The translations under genes were made by a program, and so were the position numbers. Positions 43,235-51,361 of a stretch of 64,000 bases of DNA are shown here, piece by piece. The stretch comes from Pirellulales bacterium (lineage in GTDB: Bacteria > Planctomycetota > Planctomycetia > Pirellulales > Lacipirellulaceae), in assembly GCA_022841705.1 (NCBI GenBank), contig JALHQZ010000002.1, positions 124,001 to 188,000 on the forward strand, in the 5' to 3' direction. The notes under the pieces are model-generated. The model did no database searches and was not told the origin of the DNA. It was given only the letters and a program-made list of their open reading frames with translations. Positions within the stretch are counted from its first letter, which is position 1. Every line of letters starts with the position of its first letter.

Positions 43235-44404
43235 TCAACTGATTGAGCGGGACTGCAACGCAATCCACGGCGCGGTTAAATAGGACCCTCTTCCCAAGGC
43301 AACGCTTTCACCACTGCTCCGTGGACTGCGTTGCCCGTTTCTCTTTCGGACGGCGGCTCCTAACGTGAAGATTGCCATCACCAGAGCAATCGCCGCGGGT
43401 TCCGGCACCGCCGACACAGCGACCACAGCGGAGGGGCCGAAGTTGTTTCGCCACGCGTTGTAATCCGCGGCGGTATAGGTCGTGCCGAGGCCATCGCGCC
43501 AAGTGGTGTAGTCAGCGGCGTTGACGAACGTATCGCCGTTGAAATCGCCCATGGGACTCGTGCTTTGGAGGGTGATGGTCAGTTCATAATCACCCTGCTC
43601 ACCGTGGGTGCCGGTGAAGTTGTCGTCCCCCAGCCCAGCCACAGCGAAGTAAAGTTGCCCGCTCGCCGGCACCGTGCCCGTTAGTCGCGACAGGAAATTG
43701 AGATCGGCATCGTAGTCGTCGTTGAAATCCACCAGTGCGCCGGTGCTGCTGAAGCGGCCGAGGATCGTGTCAATGTCCGTGGCCGAAGGGTCGAACGTTT
43801 CGGCCGTGAACGTAGCGCCAGGCGTGAGGCCCACGAACCGGAAGAAATCAATGTCGCCACCCTGAAGTGTCGCACCCGGCGCATTGTCGAGAAACACGTT
43901 GTATCCGCCGCCAATCCATTCCGCGTCGCTCAGCGTGATGCGATCGACCGCGCCGGCTGAGAGGGTGCGCGCGCCCGTGAGCGTGTCAATCAAACCGCCC
44001 GAGCCGTCGTAGACTTCAATCTCGTATTCGTAGGCGCCAAACTCATCGTGCAAGCCGATAAAATCGTCGTCGCCGAAGCCCGTGACCTTGAAGTCAATCG
44101 TTCCACTGTTGGTCGGAATGTTCACCAGAGCCGACGCGCGACCATCGCCATACGGACTGTCATCATCGTTGGTGAACTCAATTTGACCAAAAAGATCGAG
44201 CGAGCCAAGCAGTGTATCGGGAAAGTTCCCCGAGCCGCCGCTGAGTGTCCCCGCGAAAAGCGAATCGCTTACGGTCAATTGTCCCGCCGGCAGTAGGGTG
44301 GCGGTCGCGAAAGTTTGATTCGGCTCGGCCGCGATGAGCGATTGGGTTGCGCCGAACAACATTGCCACCAGCGCCAGATGCAGTTTGTGATTGATGATTA
44401 CCAT
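43235..44404 (-). CDS. Secreted protein with dockerin-like and PEP-CTERM motifs and an extended C-terminus
   Basis: 389 residues. It has a signal peptide (HLALVAMLFGATQSLIA). Two similar repeats follow (FTNDDDSPYGDGRASALV... and FNDDYDADLNFLSRLTGTVP) with GFGDDDFIGLHDEFGAYEYE and GLGDDNFTGTHGEQGDYELT, a duplicated pre-peptidase-C-like fold. A dockerin-like pair comes next (DFNGDTFVNAADYTTWRD, then YTAADYNAWRNNFG). The tail AVPEPAAIALVMAIFTLGAA ends VRKR but continues about 33 residues (NGQRSPRSSGESVALGRGSY...), which is unusual because the basic cluster normally ends the protein. Its ATG overlaps the end of the DinB gene by 7 bases, so the two are coupled. Confidence 0.85.
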   Translation of the reverse strand: MVIINHKLHLALVAMLFGATQSLIAAEPNQTFATATLLPAGQLTVSDSLFAGTLSGGSGNFPDTLLGSLDLFGQIEFTNDDDSPYGDGRASALVNIPTNSGTIDFKVTGFGDDDFIGLHDEFGAYEYEIEVYDGSGGLIDTLTGARTLSAGAVDRITLSDAEWIGGGYNVFLDNAPGATLQGGDIDFFRFVGLTPGATFTAETFDPSATDIDTILGRFSSTGALVDFNDDYDADLNFLSRLTGTVPASGQLYFAVAGLGDDNFTGTHGEQGDYELTITLQSTSPMGDFNGDTFVNAADYTTWRDGLGTTYTAADYNAWRNNFGPSAVVAVSAVPEPAAIALVMAIFTLGAAVRKRNGQRSPRSSGESVALGRGSYLTAPWIALQSRSIS

Positions 44405-44904
44405 GACGGTTTACTTCCTTGTAGCCGGCGGAGCAGCGTAATCTGCCCGCCGTGGTTCATCTCGTGAATCCCGCACCATTCGACCGCGCCGAGCTTGGTC
44501 GAGAAAATCGGATGCGGCGGATTGGTGGGAACCTCGAGTTCCTCATCGGTGTAGCGCTCGAGCTCCGCGAGCGCGTGGCGCCGAACGCGATCAAAGGTGG
44601 TGCGAATCACTTCGAATGGAAAATTATCTTCGGGCCGCGGTTGTGGAATAGATTCGCGCCCGTAGCGCTGGATGAACTCGGCGGAGATGATTGCCTCGTC
44701 ACTCGGCAGGGCGCCGCGCAGCCGCCGCATGCAGAGCGAGTACTCGGCGAACGCGATATGCGCTACTTGCCACGCGATGTGGGTCACTCCTTCGGTCGGC
44801 ATCCAAAACCACAGTTCCGGCGGTAGGTCGGCGAGTTGCCGCTCGGTGTTCTTCCGAACCGCTTCCATCCGACTCGCCGCGAGTTCAATTCGTTGCCGTG
44901 ACAT
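44398..44904 (-). CDS. DinB-family protein
   Basis: 168 residues from the ATG at 44904, which has GAGGGAGGGA just upstream; the longer frame to 45033 adds a basic, non-matching stretch. It is a DinB-like four-helix bundle with SRMEAVRKNTERQLADLPPE and the metal His candidates in THIAWQVAHIAFAEY and HEMNHGGQITLL. The family includes thiol S-transferases (bacillithiol- or mycothiol-dependent) and proteins of unknown role. Its stop overlaps the ATG of the PEP-CTERM gene, so they are cotranscribed. Confidence 0.88.
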   Translation of the reverse strand: MSRQRIELAASRMEAVRKNTERQLADLPPELWFWMPTEGVTHIAWQVAHIAFAEYSLCMRRLRGALPSDEAIISAEFIQRYGRESIPQPRPEDNFPFEVIRTTFDRVRRHALAELERYTDEELEVPTNPPHPIFSTKLGAVEWCGIHEMNHGGQITLLRRLQGSKPSW

Positions 44905-45133
44905 CGTCCCTCCCTCAATGTTCGCGTAAGCCGCGACGCGCCGTTTTGCCTTGAAGGAAACGGGGAGCCCGTCGCCGCACGTCCCATTTTCACCCCTCGT
45001 TCCCCTCCGCGAAAGTCCCGCAATTGCGATCACCTACTGCGACCCGCCACATTCCGCACTTGCCAAATGGTAAGCCGAGCCGGATATTAACGCGTTCCTC
45101 ACACTATTCTCACATTTGCCAGCATCGCACCCG

Positions 45134-46246
45134 ATGAACACTCCGCTAATTTTCGCCCCCGATTTCGCCGCCCGCCGCGCTCGACTTCGCAAACTGCTCA
45201 AGACCGAAAAGGTCGAAGGCCTGCTCGTCACTAATTTCATCAATGTCACCTATCTCACCGGGTTCACAGGGGACGACAGCTACCTGCTGATTTCGGCCGA
45301 TGATGAAGTGCTGGTGACCGACCTGCGGTACACCACGCAGCTTGAAGATGAATGCCCGAACCTTAAGCTGAAGGTTCGCAAGCCGGGCGAACAGATGACG
45401 CCCACGCTGGTGAGCGTGCTGGAAAAATCGGACTTCGTGAAGCTGGGGATTGAATCGGGCTCGATGACGGTGGGCCAGTACGTTGACCTCCAGGAGAAGC
45501 TTCCGAAGATCGAGTTCGCGCCGGTCAAGGGCTTGGTGGAAGAACTGCGGATGTGCAAAGACAAGTTCGAGATCGACGCCACGCGGCTAGCTTGTGTGCA
45601 GGCGCGTAAGGCGTTTGAGGTGGTCCGCGCGGGGCTCACGCCTGACACTACCGAAGCGCAAGTCGCCGCCGACTTGGAGTACCAAGTCCGCAAGTTCGGC
45701 GGCAAAGGTTTGTCGTTCACGCCGATTGTCGGCGTCGGAGCCCGCGCCGCACTCCCGCACGGTCGGCCGACCAACAAACGGCTCGGCGAAGCGGACTTCA
45801 CGCTGATCGATTGGGGCGCGAACTCCGGACTCTATGTGAGCGATCTCACGCGCGTACTGGTGACCGGCAAACCTTCGGCGCGGCTGGAGAAGATTTACAA
45901 CGTGGTGCTCGAAGCGCAGCTAGCCGGCATCAAGGCGATTAAACCCGGGGTGAAATGCGAAGACGTTGATGCCGCCGCTCGGCAAGTGATCGAACGCGCC
46001 GGCTACGGCCCGCAGTTCGGCCACGGCCTGGGCCATGGCACGGGCCTCGACATTCACGAGGCGCCGCGCTTCGCCAAGGGCCAAGAGACGGTGCTGAAAC
46101 CGGGGATGATCGTCACCGTCGAGCCCGGCATCTACTTCCCCGGCTGGGGCGGCGTGCGGATTGAAGACGACGTGCTAGTGACTAAAACCGGCCACGAAGT
46201 GCTCACCGACGTACCTAAGCTGTTTGAAGAGTGCTTGGTGCGATAG
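45134..46246 (+). CDS. M24 metallopeptidase, Xaa-Pro aminopeptidase type
   Basis: 370 residues from the ATG at 45134. An N-terminal creatinase-like domain ([20 protein letters not shown]) precedes the pita-bread catalytic domain. Metal ligands can be read: Asp in [20 protein letters not shown] (two Asp), His in [15 protein letters not shown], and Glu in [20 protein letters not shown] (two). It removes an N-terminal residue before proline. The length and HGxGHGxGLDxHE motif match PepQ/PepP-type proteins. It is cytoplasmic and ends in convergence with the GHL10 gene. Confidence 0.93.
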   Translation: MNTPLIFAPDFAARRARLRKLLKTEKVEGLLVTNFINVTYLTGFTGDDSYLLISADDEVLVTDLRYTTQLEDECPNLKLKVRKPGEQMTPTLVSVLEKSDFVKLGIESGSMTVGQYVDLQEKLPKIEFAPVKGLVEELRMCKDKFEIDATRLACVQARKAFEVVRAGLTPDTTEAQVAADLEYQVRKFGGKGLSFTPIVGVGARAALPHGRPTNKRLGEADFTLIDWGANSGLYVSDLTRVLVTGKPSARLEKIYNVVLEAQLAGIKAIKPGVKCEDVDAAARQVIERAGYGPQFGHGLGHGTGLDIHEAPRFAKGQETVLKPGMIVTVEPGIYFPGWGGVRIEDDVLVTKTGHEVLTDVPKLFEECLVR

Positions 46247-46252
46247 CCGTGT

Positions 46253-46311
46253 GGGTCAGACTTTCTGGTCTGACTTGCTCCGGGCTGTTCAGACTGGAAA
46301 GTCTAACCTAC
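46253..46311. repeat. Inverted repeat covering the stop codon of the GHL10 gene
   Basis: Left arm at 46253-46274 contains GTCAGACTTTCTGGTCTGAC, itself palindromic. The right arm 46286-46311 reads as its imperfect reverse complement and includes the GHL10 stop codon (46308-46310). Confidence 0.65.
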
Positions 46312-47417
46312 GGGTAGAGTTCCTCCATGAACTCGCGATGCGTCCGCAGCGCCGCGTCGTAGAAGAAAACCTCGCCTTCGATTCCGCGCTTGCGATTTTC
46401 GGCAACCATCGCTTGGAGTGCTTCCGTAGTCGGGCCGAAAGTGCCCGTGCGGACAAGGATGCCCGGCCACACCAGACCGTGTTTCGCCGGGGGAACTTGC
46501 GCAGTTAGTATGCGTTCAAGTTCCGCGGCGTACTTCGCTTCTTCCAGCACGTAAATCTGCGGGCTGATTTCATCAACCCAACCGCGCTCCACCCAGGTCG
46601 GCCAGTCTTGTAGGTATTCTGCTTTGCTCCACGGGAAGAGACTCGGCGCCGACGAGATGACGAGCTCCGGCCGCAGCGCCTTGAGTTCGCGGTGAAGTCG
46701 CTCCATAAATTGGTTGAGCCGTTCGGAGCGCCAGTCAATCCACGCACGGTCGTGGTAATCCTGCGGCGGGTCAGCGTTCTGGTGTTCGCGGCGGTACTCG
46801 GCCACCGTCCACTCGTCGTAACCGGCGCTGCTGGGACACGCGGGGAGGCGGTCATCGCCCTGCACACCGTCCAGATCGTACTTCGTGACGACTTCTTTCA
46901 TCAGGTCGGCGAGCAACTGCTGCACCTCGGGGTGAAACGAGTTCATCCATTGAAACCGGTTCTTGCTGGCGATCTTGCCGGCCGAATCACGCGCCGCCCA
47001 GTGCGGCTTCGCCCGCAGCAAGTGCCCGCCGGTGGGATCGTTGTATGATGAAGCAAAACCGAATTCGAACCACGCCAGCACTCGCATTTTCCGCGCATGG
47101 GCCAGTTCAATCAGCGTCGCAAGCACATCGCATTCTGCTCTCGGGCGATCGTAGCCCGGACCGATGGCACTAGTTAGCACTTCGCTCGGAAAGTTCACAC
47201 GGCCCTGGTTCCAAACCACCACGTAGAGCGTGTTGATGCCGCATTCGTCGGCTGACTGGACCAGTTTGGCGAGCCGCTCGCGATCGGCCATCATCGGCGA
47301 CATCGCCGAGGCGACCCAAATCCCGCGCACCGGTCTTACAATTCGCACAGGTTCGAGGGCGGCAACTTGCGAACAAACGAAGAAAACAAACGCGCCGAAT
47401 CGCCACCCGGTGCGCAA
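46308..47417 (-). CDS. Family 10-like glycosyl hydrolase (GHL10), peptidoglycan-glycan type
   Basis: About 369 residues if a TTG at 47417 is the start; the frame is open to 47567 but would overlap the divergent oxidoreductase gene. A signal-like segment (RFGAFVFFVCSQVAALEPV) suggests export. The domain opens with VRGIWVASAMSPMMADRERL. Other landmarks are MRVLAWFEFGF, DGVQGDDRLPACPSSAGYDE with an Asp pair, LVISSAPSLFPWSKAEYLQD and WVDEISPQIYVLEEAKYAAE. This is the GHL10 (DUF187) family, which includes the E. coli glycosidase DigH that cuts peptide-free peptidoglycan glycans. It is divergent from a gene run with two oxidoreductases and a symporter. Confidence 0.82.
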   Translation of the reverse strand: MRTGWRFGAFVFFVCSQVAALEPVRIVRPVRGIWVASAMSPMMADRERLAKLVQSADECGINTLYVVVWNQGRVNFPSEVLTSAIGPGYDRPRAECDVLATLIELAHARKMRVLAWFEFGFASSYNDPTGGHLLRAKPHWAARDSAGKIASKNRFQWMNSFHPEVQQLLADLMKEVVTKYDLDGVQGDDRLPACPSSAGYDEWTVAEYRREHQNADPPQDYHDRAWIDWRSERLNQFMERLHRELKALRPELVISSAPSLFPWSKAEYLQDWPTWVERGWVDEISPQIYVLEEAKYAAELERILTAQVPPAKHGLVWPGILVRTGTFGPTTEALQAMVAENRKRGIEGEVFFYDAALRTHREFMEELYP

Positions 47418-47516
47418 AACTCGGAGACCAGCACGCAGAGAGCGCCTGTCACCAGAGCCACAAGCGGGTAAACTTCGAGTGTGTGAAACCACTGGCAAGG
47501 GATCCTTAGGACGCGA

Positions 47517-48371
47517 ATGACTGCGATGCGACTCGGACTGGTTGATCACAATCTCAACAATTTTCATGCGAATGTCTACCTGCGCGCATTCCGCGGAGAG
47601 TTAGCGCACCGTGGGTTCACGGTTGTGGGGGCGACAGCGATTGAAGCCGGGGCGAGCCGAAAATGGGCCGAAGCGAATCAAGTAGATTACTATGACAGCG
47701 TGGCAGAACTAGCGCCGCATATTGATGCGTTTATCGTGCTCGCCCCCAGCAATCCCGAAACGCATCTGCCGTTGTGCGAGGCGGTTTTTCCGCACGGCAA
47801 GATCACGTTCGTGGATAAAACCTTCGCACCCGATCTGGGGACGGCTAAGCAAATCTTCGCGCTCGCCGACCGGCATCACGTCGCCGTGCAAACTACCTCG
47901 GCATTACGCACTACCAACGTTCAAGCGAGACTCCGCGAACTCGATACGCCGGTTTCAACGCTGTTCATCTCCGCGGGCGGTTCGACATTTTCCGAGTATG
48001 GAATCCATCCCGTCGAGCTCGCGGTGAGTTGCCTCGGAGCTGAAGCAACGAGCCTCGTTGCCTTTGGCGATGACGACCACCTGCGGCTGGTAATCCAGTT
48101 TACTGGCAACCGTGCGGCGATCATCGATTTCGTCGCCCAGCAAGATTTGCCCTTCAGCGTGGCGGCTGTCTCCCTCGCAGGGTGTGATACGTTGACAGTG
48201 GACTTTGACCGCTTGTTTATTGACGCCGCCAGTGCGATGCTCGACTTTTTCAGCGCGGGCCGAGCGCTGATCGAACGGCGCGAAACGCTGTTGATTAGGC
48301 GGGTGCTCGATCTGGCGAGCGACTTGGCGCTCCGCAACAAGTTCATCCCGCTCGACAATTCACAAGATTAA
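47517..48371 (+). CDS. Gfo/Idh/MocA-like NAD-binding oxidoreductase (short)
   Basis: 284 residues, shorter than the usual 330-400. The start MRLGLVDHNLNNFHANVYLR is a Rossmann fold with the dinucleotide loop not of the classic GxGxxG kind. The region FVDKTFAPDLGTAKQIFALA stands where EKP is usual (here DKT). The second domain is short (GGSTFSEYGIHPVELAVSCL, with the conserved His). It may be a non-catalytic or altered partner of the next gene, which starts 20 bases downstream. The pair precedes an SSS symporter, so a sugar or sugar-acid substrate is likely. Confidence 0.78.
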   Translation: MTAMRLGLVDHNLNNFHANVYLRAFRGELAHRGFTVVGATAIEAGASRKWAEANQVDYYDSVAELAPHIDAFIVLAPSNPETHLPLCEAVFPHGKITFVDKTFAPDLGTAKQIFALADRHHVAVQTTSALRTTNVQARLRELDTPVSTLFISAGGSTFSEYGIHPVELAVSCLGAEATSLVAFGDDDHLRLVIQFTGNRAAIIDFVAQQDLPFSVAAVSLAGCDTLTVDFDRLFIDAASAMLDFFSAGRALIERRETLLIRRVLDLASDLALRNKFIPLDNSQD

Positions 48372-48391
48372 CCGGTGGAGAACATTCAGCG

Positions 48392-49444
48392 ATGGCAGAC
48401 AAATCGTTGGCGCTCATCGGCGCCGGTGGCATCGGTGGCAAACACGCCGAGGCGGCGGAGAATATCGGCGCCCCCGTGAGGTGGGTCGTTGACATTCTTC
48501 CCGACCGCGCCGAAACGCTCTCCGACAAACTGAGCGCGCATGCCGACACAACTTGCGACGCCGCACTCGCCGACCCCAACGTTGGCGCCGTCATCATTGG
48601 CGTGCCGAACTACCTGCACGCCGATTTGGCGATTCGGGCACTCGCAGCGGGCAAGCACGTCTTCCTCGAAAAGCCGATGGCGATGAGCCTCGCCGAGTGC
48701 GACGCGATTCTCGCTGCGCATGCGAAATCTCGACAGGTGCTGCAACTCGGCTTCGCGCACCGGTACACGACGGTCGGCCAGAAGGCGAAGGAAGTAGTTG
48801 ATAGTGGTGCGCTCGGCGCCATTCATCACGTTAAGGCGCACATTCACCTCCGGCGCAGCGTGCCGGGACTTGGGCGCTGGTTCACCACCAAGGCCGAGTC
48901 GGGCGGTGGAGCCCTGATGGACCTTGGCTGCCATTTGATCGATCTGTCGCTGTGGCTCTTAGGCCATCCGCCGGTGCGCGATGTGCTCGGTCAGACCTAT
49001 TCGCTCTTCGGCAAGCGGATGCGCGACTACAACTTTGCTGAAATGTGGGCCGGCCCGCCGAACTACGACGGCGTGTGTGATGTGGATGATTCCGCCCACG
49101 CACTGGTGCGACTCGCGAATGGATGCACGCTGCAGCTCGATGTTTCATGGGCGGGCAATTTTCCAGAGCCGAACGTGCCCCTCTCGCAGATGATTCTCGT
49201 CGGCGATGCCGGCGGTCTGGCGTTCCAGCTCTTCGGCGATCACGTGATGCTCACCACCGAGGTTGACAAGCAGTTGGTTCACGAACGGATCGAAGTCGCC
49301 GAGGCGAACTTCTACGAAACGCAGCTTGCCGATTTCCTCAGCGGAGTGGAACAGGGCCAGTGCTTCGGCGCCACCGCCCAAGATGGCCGCCGCGTGCAAG
49401 AAGTGGTGACGGAGATTTACAAGTCGAGCGGAGTTGCAAGTTGA
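48392..49444 (+). CDS. Gfo/Idh/MocA-family oxidoreductase
   Basis: 350 residues. The Rossmann domain starts SLALIGAGGIGGKHAEAAEN (GxGxxG) and has the signature HVFLEKPMAMSLAECDAILA (EKP, with the active-site Lys). The second domain carries ESGGGALMDLGCHLIDLSLW (conserved Asp and His). It has no signal peptide, so it is cytoplasmic. It follows another family member by 20 bases and is followed by a sodium:solute symporter 57 bases later, consistent with import and oxidation of a sugar or inositol-like compound. Confidence 0.92.
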   Translation: MADKSLALIGAGGIGGKHAEAAENIGAPVRWVVDILPDRAETLSDKLSAHADTTCDAALADPNVGAVIIGVPNYLHADLAIRALAAGKHVFLEKPMAMSLAECDAILAAHAKSRQVLQLGFAHRYTTVGQKAKEVVDSGALGAIHHVKAHIHLRRSVPGLGRWFTTKAESGGGALMDLGCHLIDLSLWLLGHPPVRDVLGQTYSLFGKRMRDYNFAEMWAGPPNYDGVCDVDDSAHALVRLANGCTLQLDVSWAGNFPEPNVPLSQMILVGDAGGLAFQLFGDHVMLTTEVDKQLVHERIEVAEANFYETQLADFLSGVEQGQCFGATAQDGRRVQEVVTEIYKSSGVAS

Positions 49445-49501
49445 TCATGAGCCGCCGACATCAGTTGGCGGCGTGAATCGTAATAAACCACATCCTGTGC
49501 C

Positions 49502-51349
49502 ATGCCCACCCTCTCCGCTCACGCTCTCGACGCCGCGGTAGTCGTGATCTACCTCGCGATGTCGTTGGGCATTGGCCTGGCGGCGCATCGCTTCTTTCGC
49601 GGGAAGAAGACGGCGGGCACACCAGAAAGTGAAGAAGATTTCTACCTCGCCGGGCGGCGCGTGCCGGCGTGGGTGAACGGCGTGTCGTACGCGGCAACCG
49701 CCATCAATGCCGACGTGGCGCCCACCTACTGCGGCCTCACCGCCGTGGTGGGCCTGCCAATCGCATGGTACTACCTCTCGCGATTCAGTTTAGCGTGGAT
49801 GATCGTCGCGCTCTTGTTCGCGGTCGGCTGGCGGCGGCTCGGCATTCGCACCGGCCCCGAGTTTTACGCGCTGCGATTCGGCGGCCGCGGCGCCACGCTG
49901 GTGCGCGTGTACACGGCGCTCTTCGCCGTAGCGGTGAACATGGTCCCCTGGATTGGCGCCGGTCTGTTGGGCACGCACAAGATCATGCAGCCAATCCTCG
50001 GCATCGAGAGTAAACTCACCACTCTCATGTGCATCGTGCCGCTGGTGGCGGGTTACGTGTGGGTCAGCGGGTTCGCCGGCGTGCTGGTGACCGATGTGTT
50101 CCAAACCGCGGTCATCGTACTTTCCAGTTTTGTGCTGCTTGTCGCCGTGTTGTGGCAAGCGGGCGGGCCGACTGCGCTCGCCGGAACGATTCACACCGTT
50201 CATCCCACTGAAGCGCAGGAAATCTTGTCGAGTGTTCCGGTCCCCGGGCACGAAGTGATGGGCCCACTGGTAGTGCTGCTGTGGCTGATCATTCCCACCA
50301 TCGGCCGCGGCGGCAGCGTCGACGTTGAAGGCCAGCGCCTCTTTTCCTGCCGCAGCGTGCGCGATGCCGCGCAGATGACCATTTGGGCGCAGCTCGCCAT
50401 GTTCGGCATGCTGCTGGTGATTACGCTCCCCGTGCTCGGTATGTTGGCTAAGTACCCCGCGCTGTACCATGCCACCACCGGTGAGCGGGAAACAATCTAC
50501 GGCCACATGTTGGCCGAGTATTTGCCGAGTGGGCTGTTGGGCCTGGCCGTAGCGGGCGTGTTGGCGAGTGTGATGAGCACGATCTCTAGCCATCTGAACT
50601 TCGGCCCCCAAACGCTGATGAACGACGTGCTCCGGCCGCTGTTTCCCCACACCGCCGCACTACAACCCACACACCCCGCGTGCTTGTGGATCGGCCGATT
50701 ACTCACGCTGTTGGTCTTGCTCATTGGCATCGTCATCATGTTCATCGGCGATTCGCTCTTCGGCATCGCCGTTGTCACCGCGGGGATGTTCGCCTCGTCG
50801 GCGCTGTTCTTCTGGGCCCAATGGTGGTGGTGGCGCGTGAACTTTTGGTCGTGGGCCGCGGCGATGCTCGGCGGACCCGTCATGTATTTCGGCCTCGGTT
50901 GGCTCCTGCCAAACTTTGAGTGGTGGCAGACAACACTCGCGCGCTCGCCCGCTGCGGCCGATATGCTGGCCATGATCCAAAGCTTTATCGCGATCGTGCT
51001 CACGACGACTATGTGGGTCACGGCCACGCTGCTCACCAAACCCGAACGGCCCGAACTGCTCGAAGAGTTCTACCGTCGCGCCCGACCGGTCGGCGCCTGG
51101 GGCCCGGTGCGCCAGCGTGTTGATGGAGACGCTCATCCCGATGTTGCCGGAACATGGCGGCCCGTGTTGCAAGGCTTCGCAGTCTCGCTGCTCGGCGCGG
51201 CGTGGATCTGCGCCGCCGTGGTGGGCCTCTCCCAACTGATGATCGGGGAGTGGCCTTTGGCCGGCGGATTGCTCGTCGCTGCGGTAGTTGGCGGCCTTGC
51301 GTTTCGCCGGGCCTTCAACGCGCATCTGCGAAACTTGGGAGCGGACTGA
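49502..51349 (+). CDS. Sodium:solute symporter (SSS family)
   Basis: 615 residues with about 13-14 membrane helices, for example VVVIYLAMSLGIGLAAHRFF first, then NGVSYAATAINADVAPTYCG and PIAWYYLSRFSLAWMIVALL. It shows family features such as GPEFYALRFGGRGATLVRVY and GYVWVSGFAGVLVTDVFQTA. It couples Na+ entry to import of sugars, sialic acid or other solutes; the sequence alone does not tell which. The long cytoplasmic end has an extra helix pair. It lies downstream of two oxidoreductases and converges with a NamZ-type gene, leaving a gap of only 12 bases. Confidence 0.92.
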   Translation: MPTLSAHALDAAVVVIYLAMSLGIGLAAHRFFRGKKTAGTPESEEDFYLAGRRVPAWVNGVSYAATAINADVAPTYCGLTAVVGLPIAWYYLSRFSLAWMIVALLFAVGWRRLGIRTGPEFYALRFGGRGATLVRVYTALFAVAVNMVPWIGAGLLGTHKIMQPILGIESKLTTLMCIVPLVAGYVWVSGFAGVLVTDVFQTAVIVLSSFVLLVAVLWQAGGPTALAGTIHTVHPTEAQEILSSVPVPGHEVMGPLVVLLWLIIPTIGRGGSVDVEGQRLFSCRSVRDAAQMTIWAQLAMFGMLLVITLPVLGMLAKYPALYHATTGERETIYGHMLAEYLPSGLLGLAVAGVLASVMSTISSHLNFGPQTLMNDVLRPLFPHTAALQPTHPACLWIGRLLTLLVLLIGIVIMFIGDSLFGIAVVTAGMFASSALFFWAQWWWWRVNFWSWAAAMLGGPVMYFGLGWLLPNFEWWQTTLARSPAAADMLAMIQSFIAIVLTTTMWVTATLLTKPERPELLEEFYRRARPVGAWGPVRQRVDGDAHPDVAGTWRPVLQGFAVSLLGAAWICAAVVGLSQLMIGEWPLAGGLLVAAVVGGLAFRRAFNAHLRNLGAD

Positions 51350-51361
51350 GAGAATCATTCT

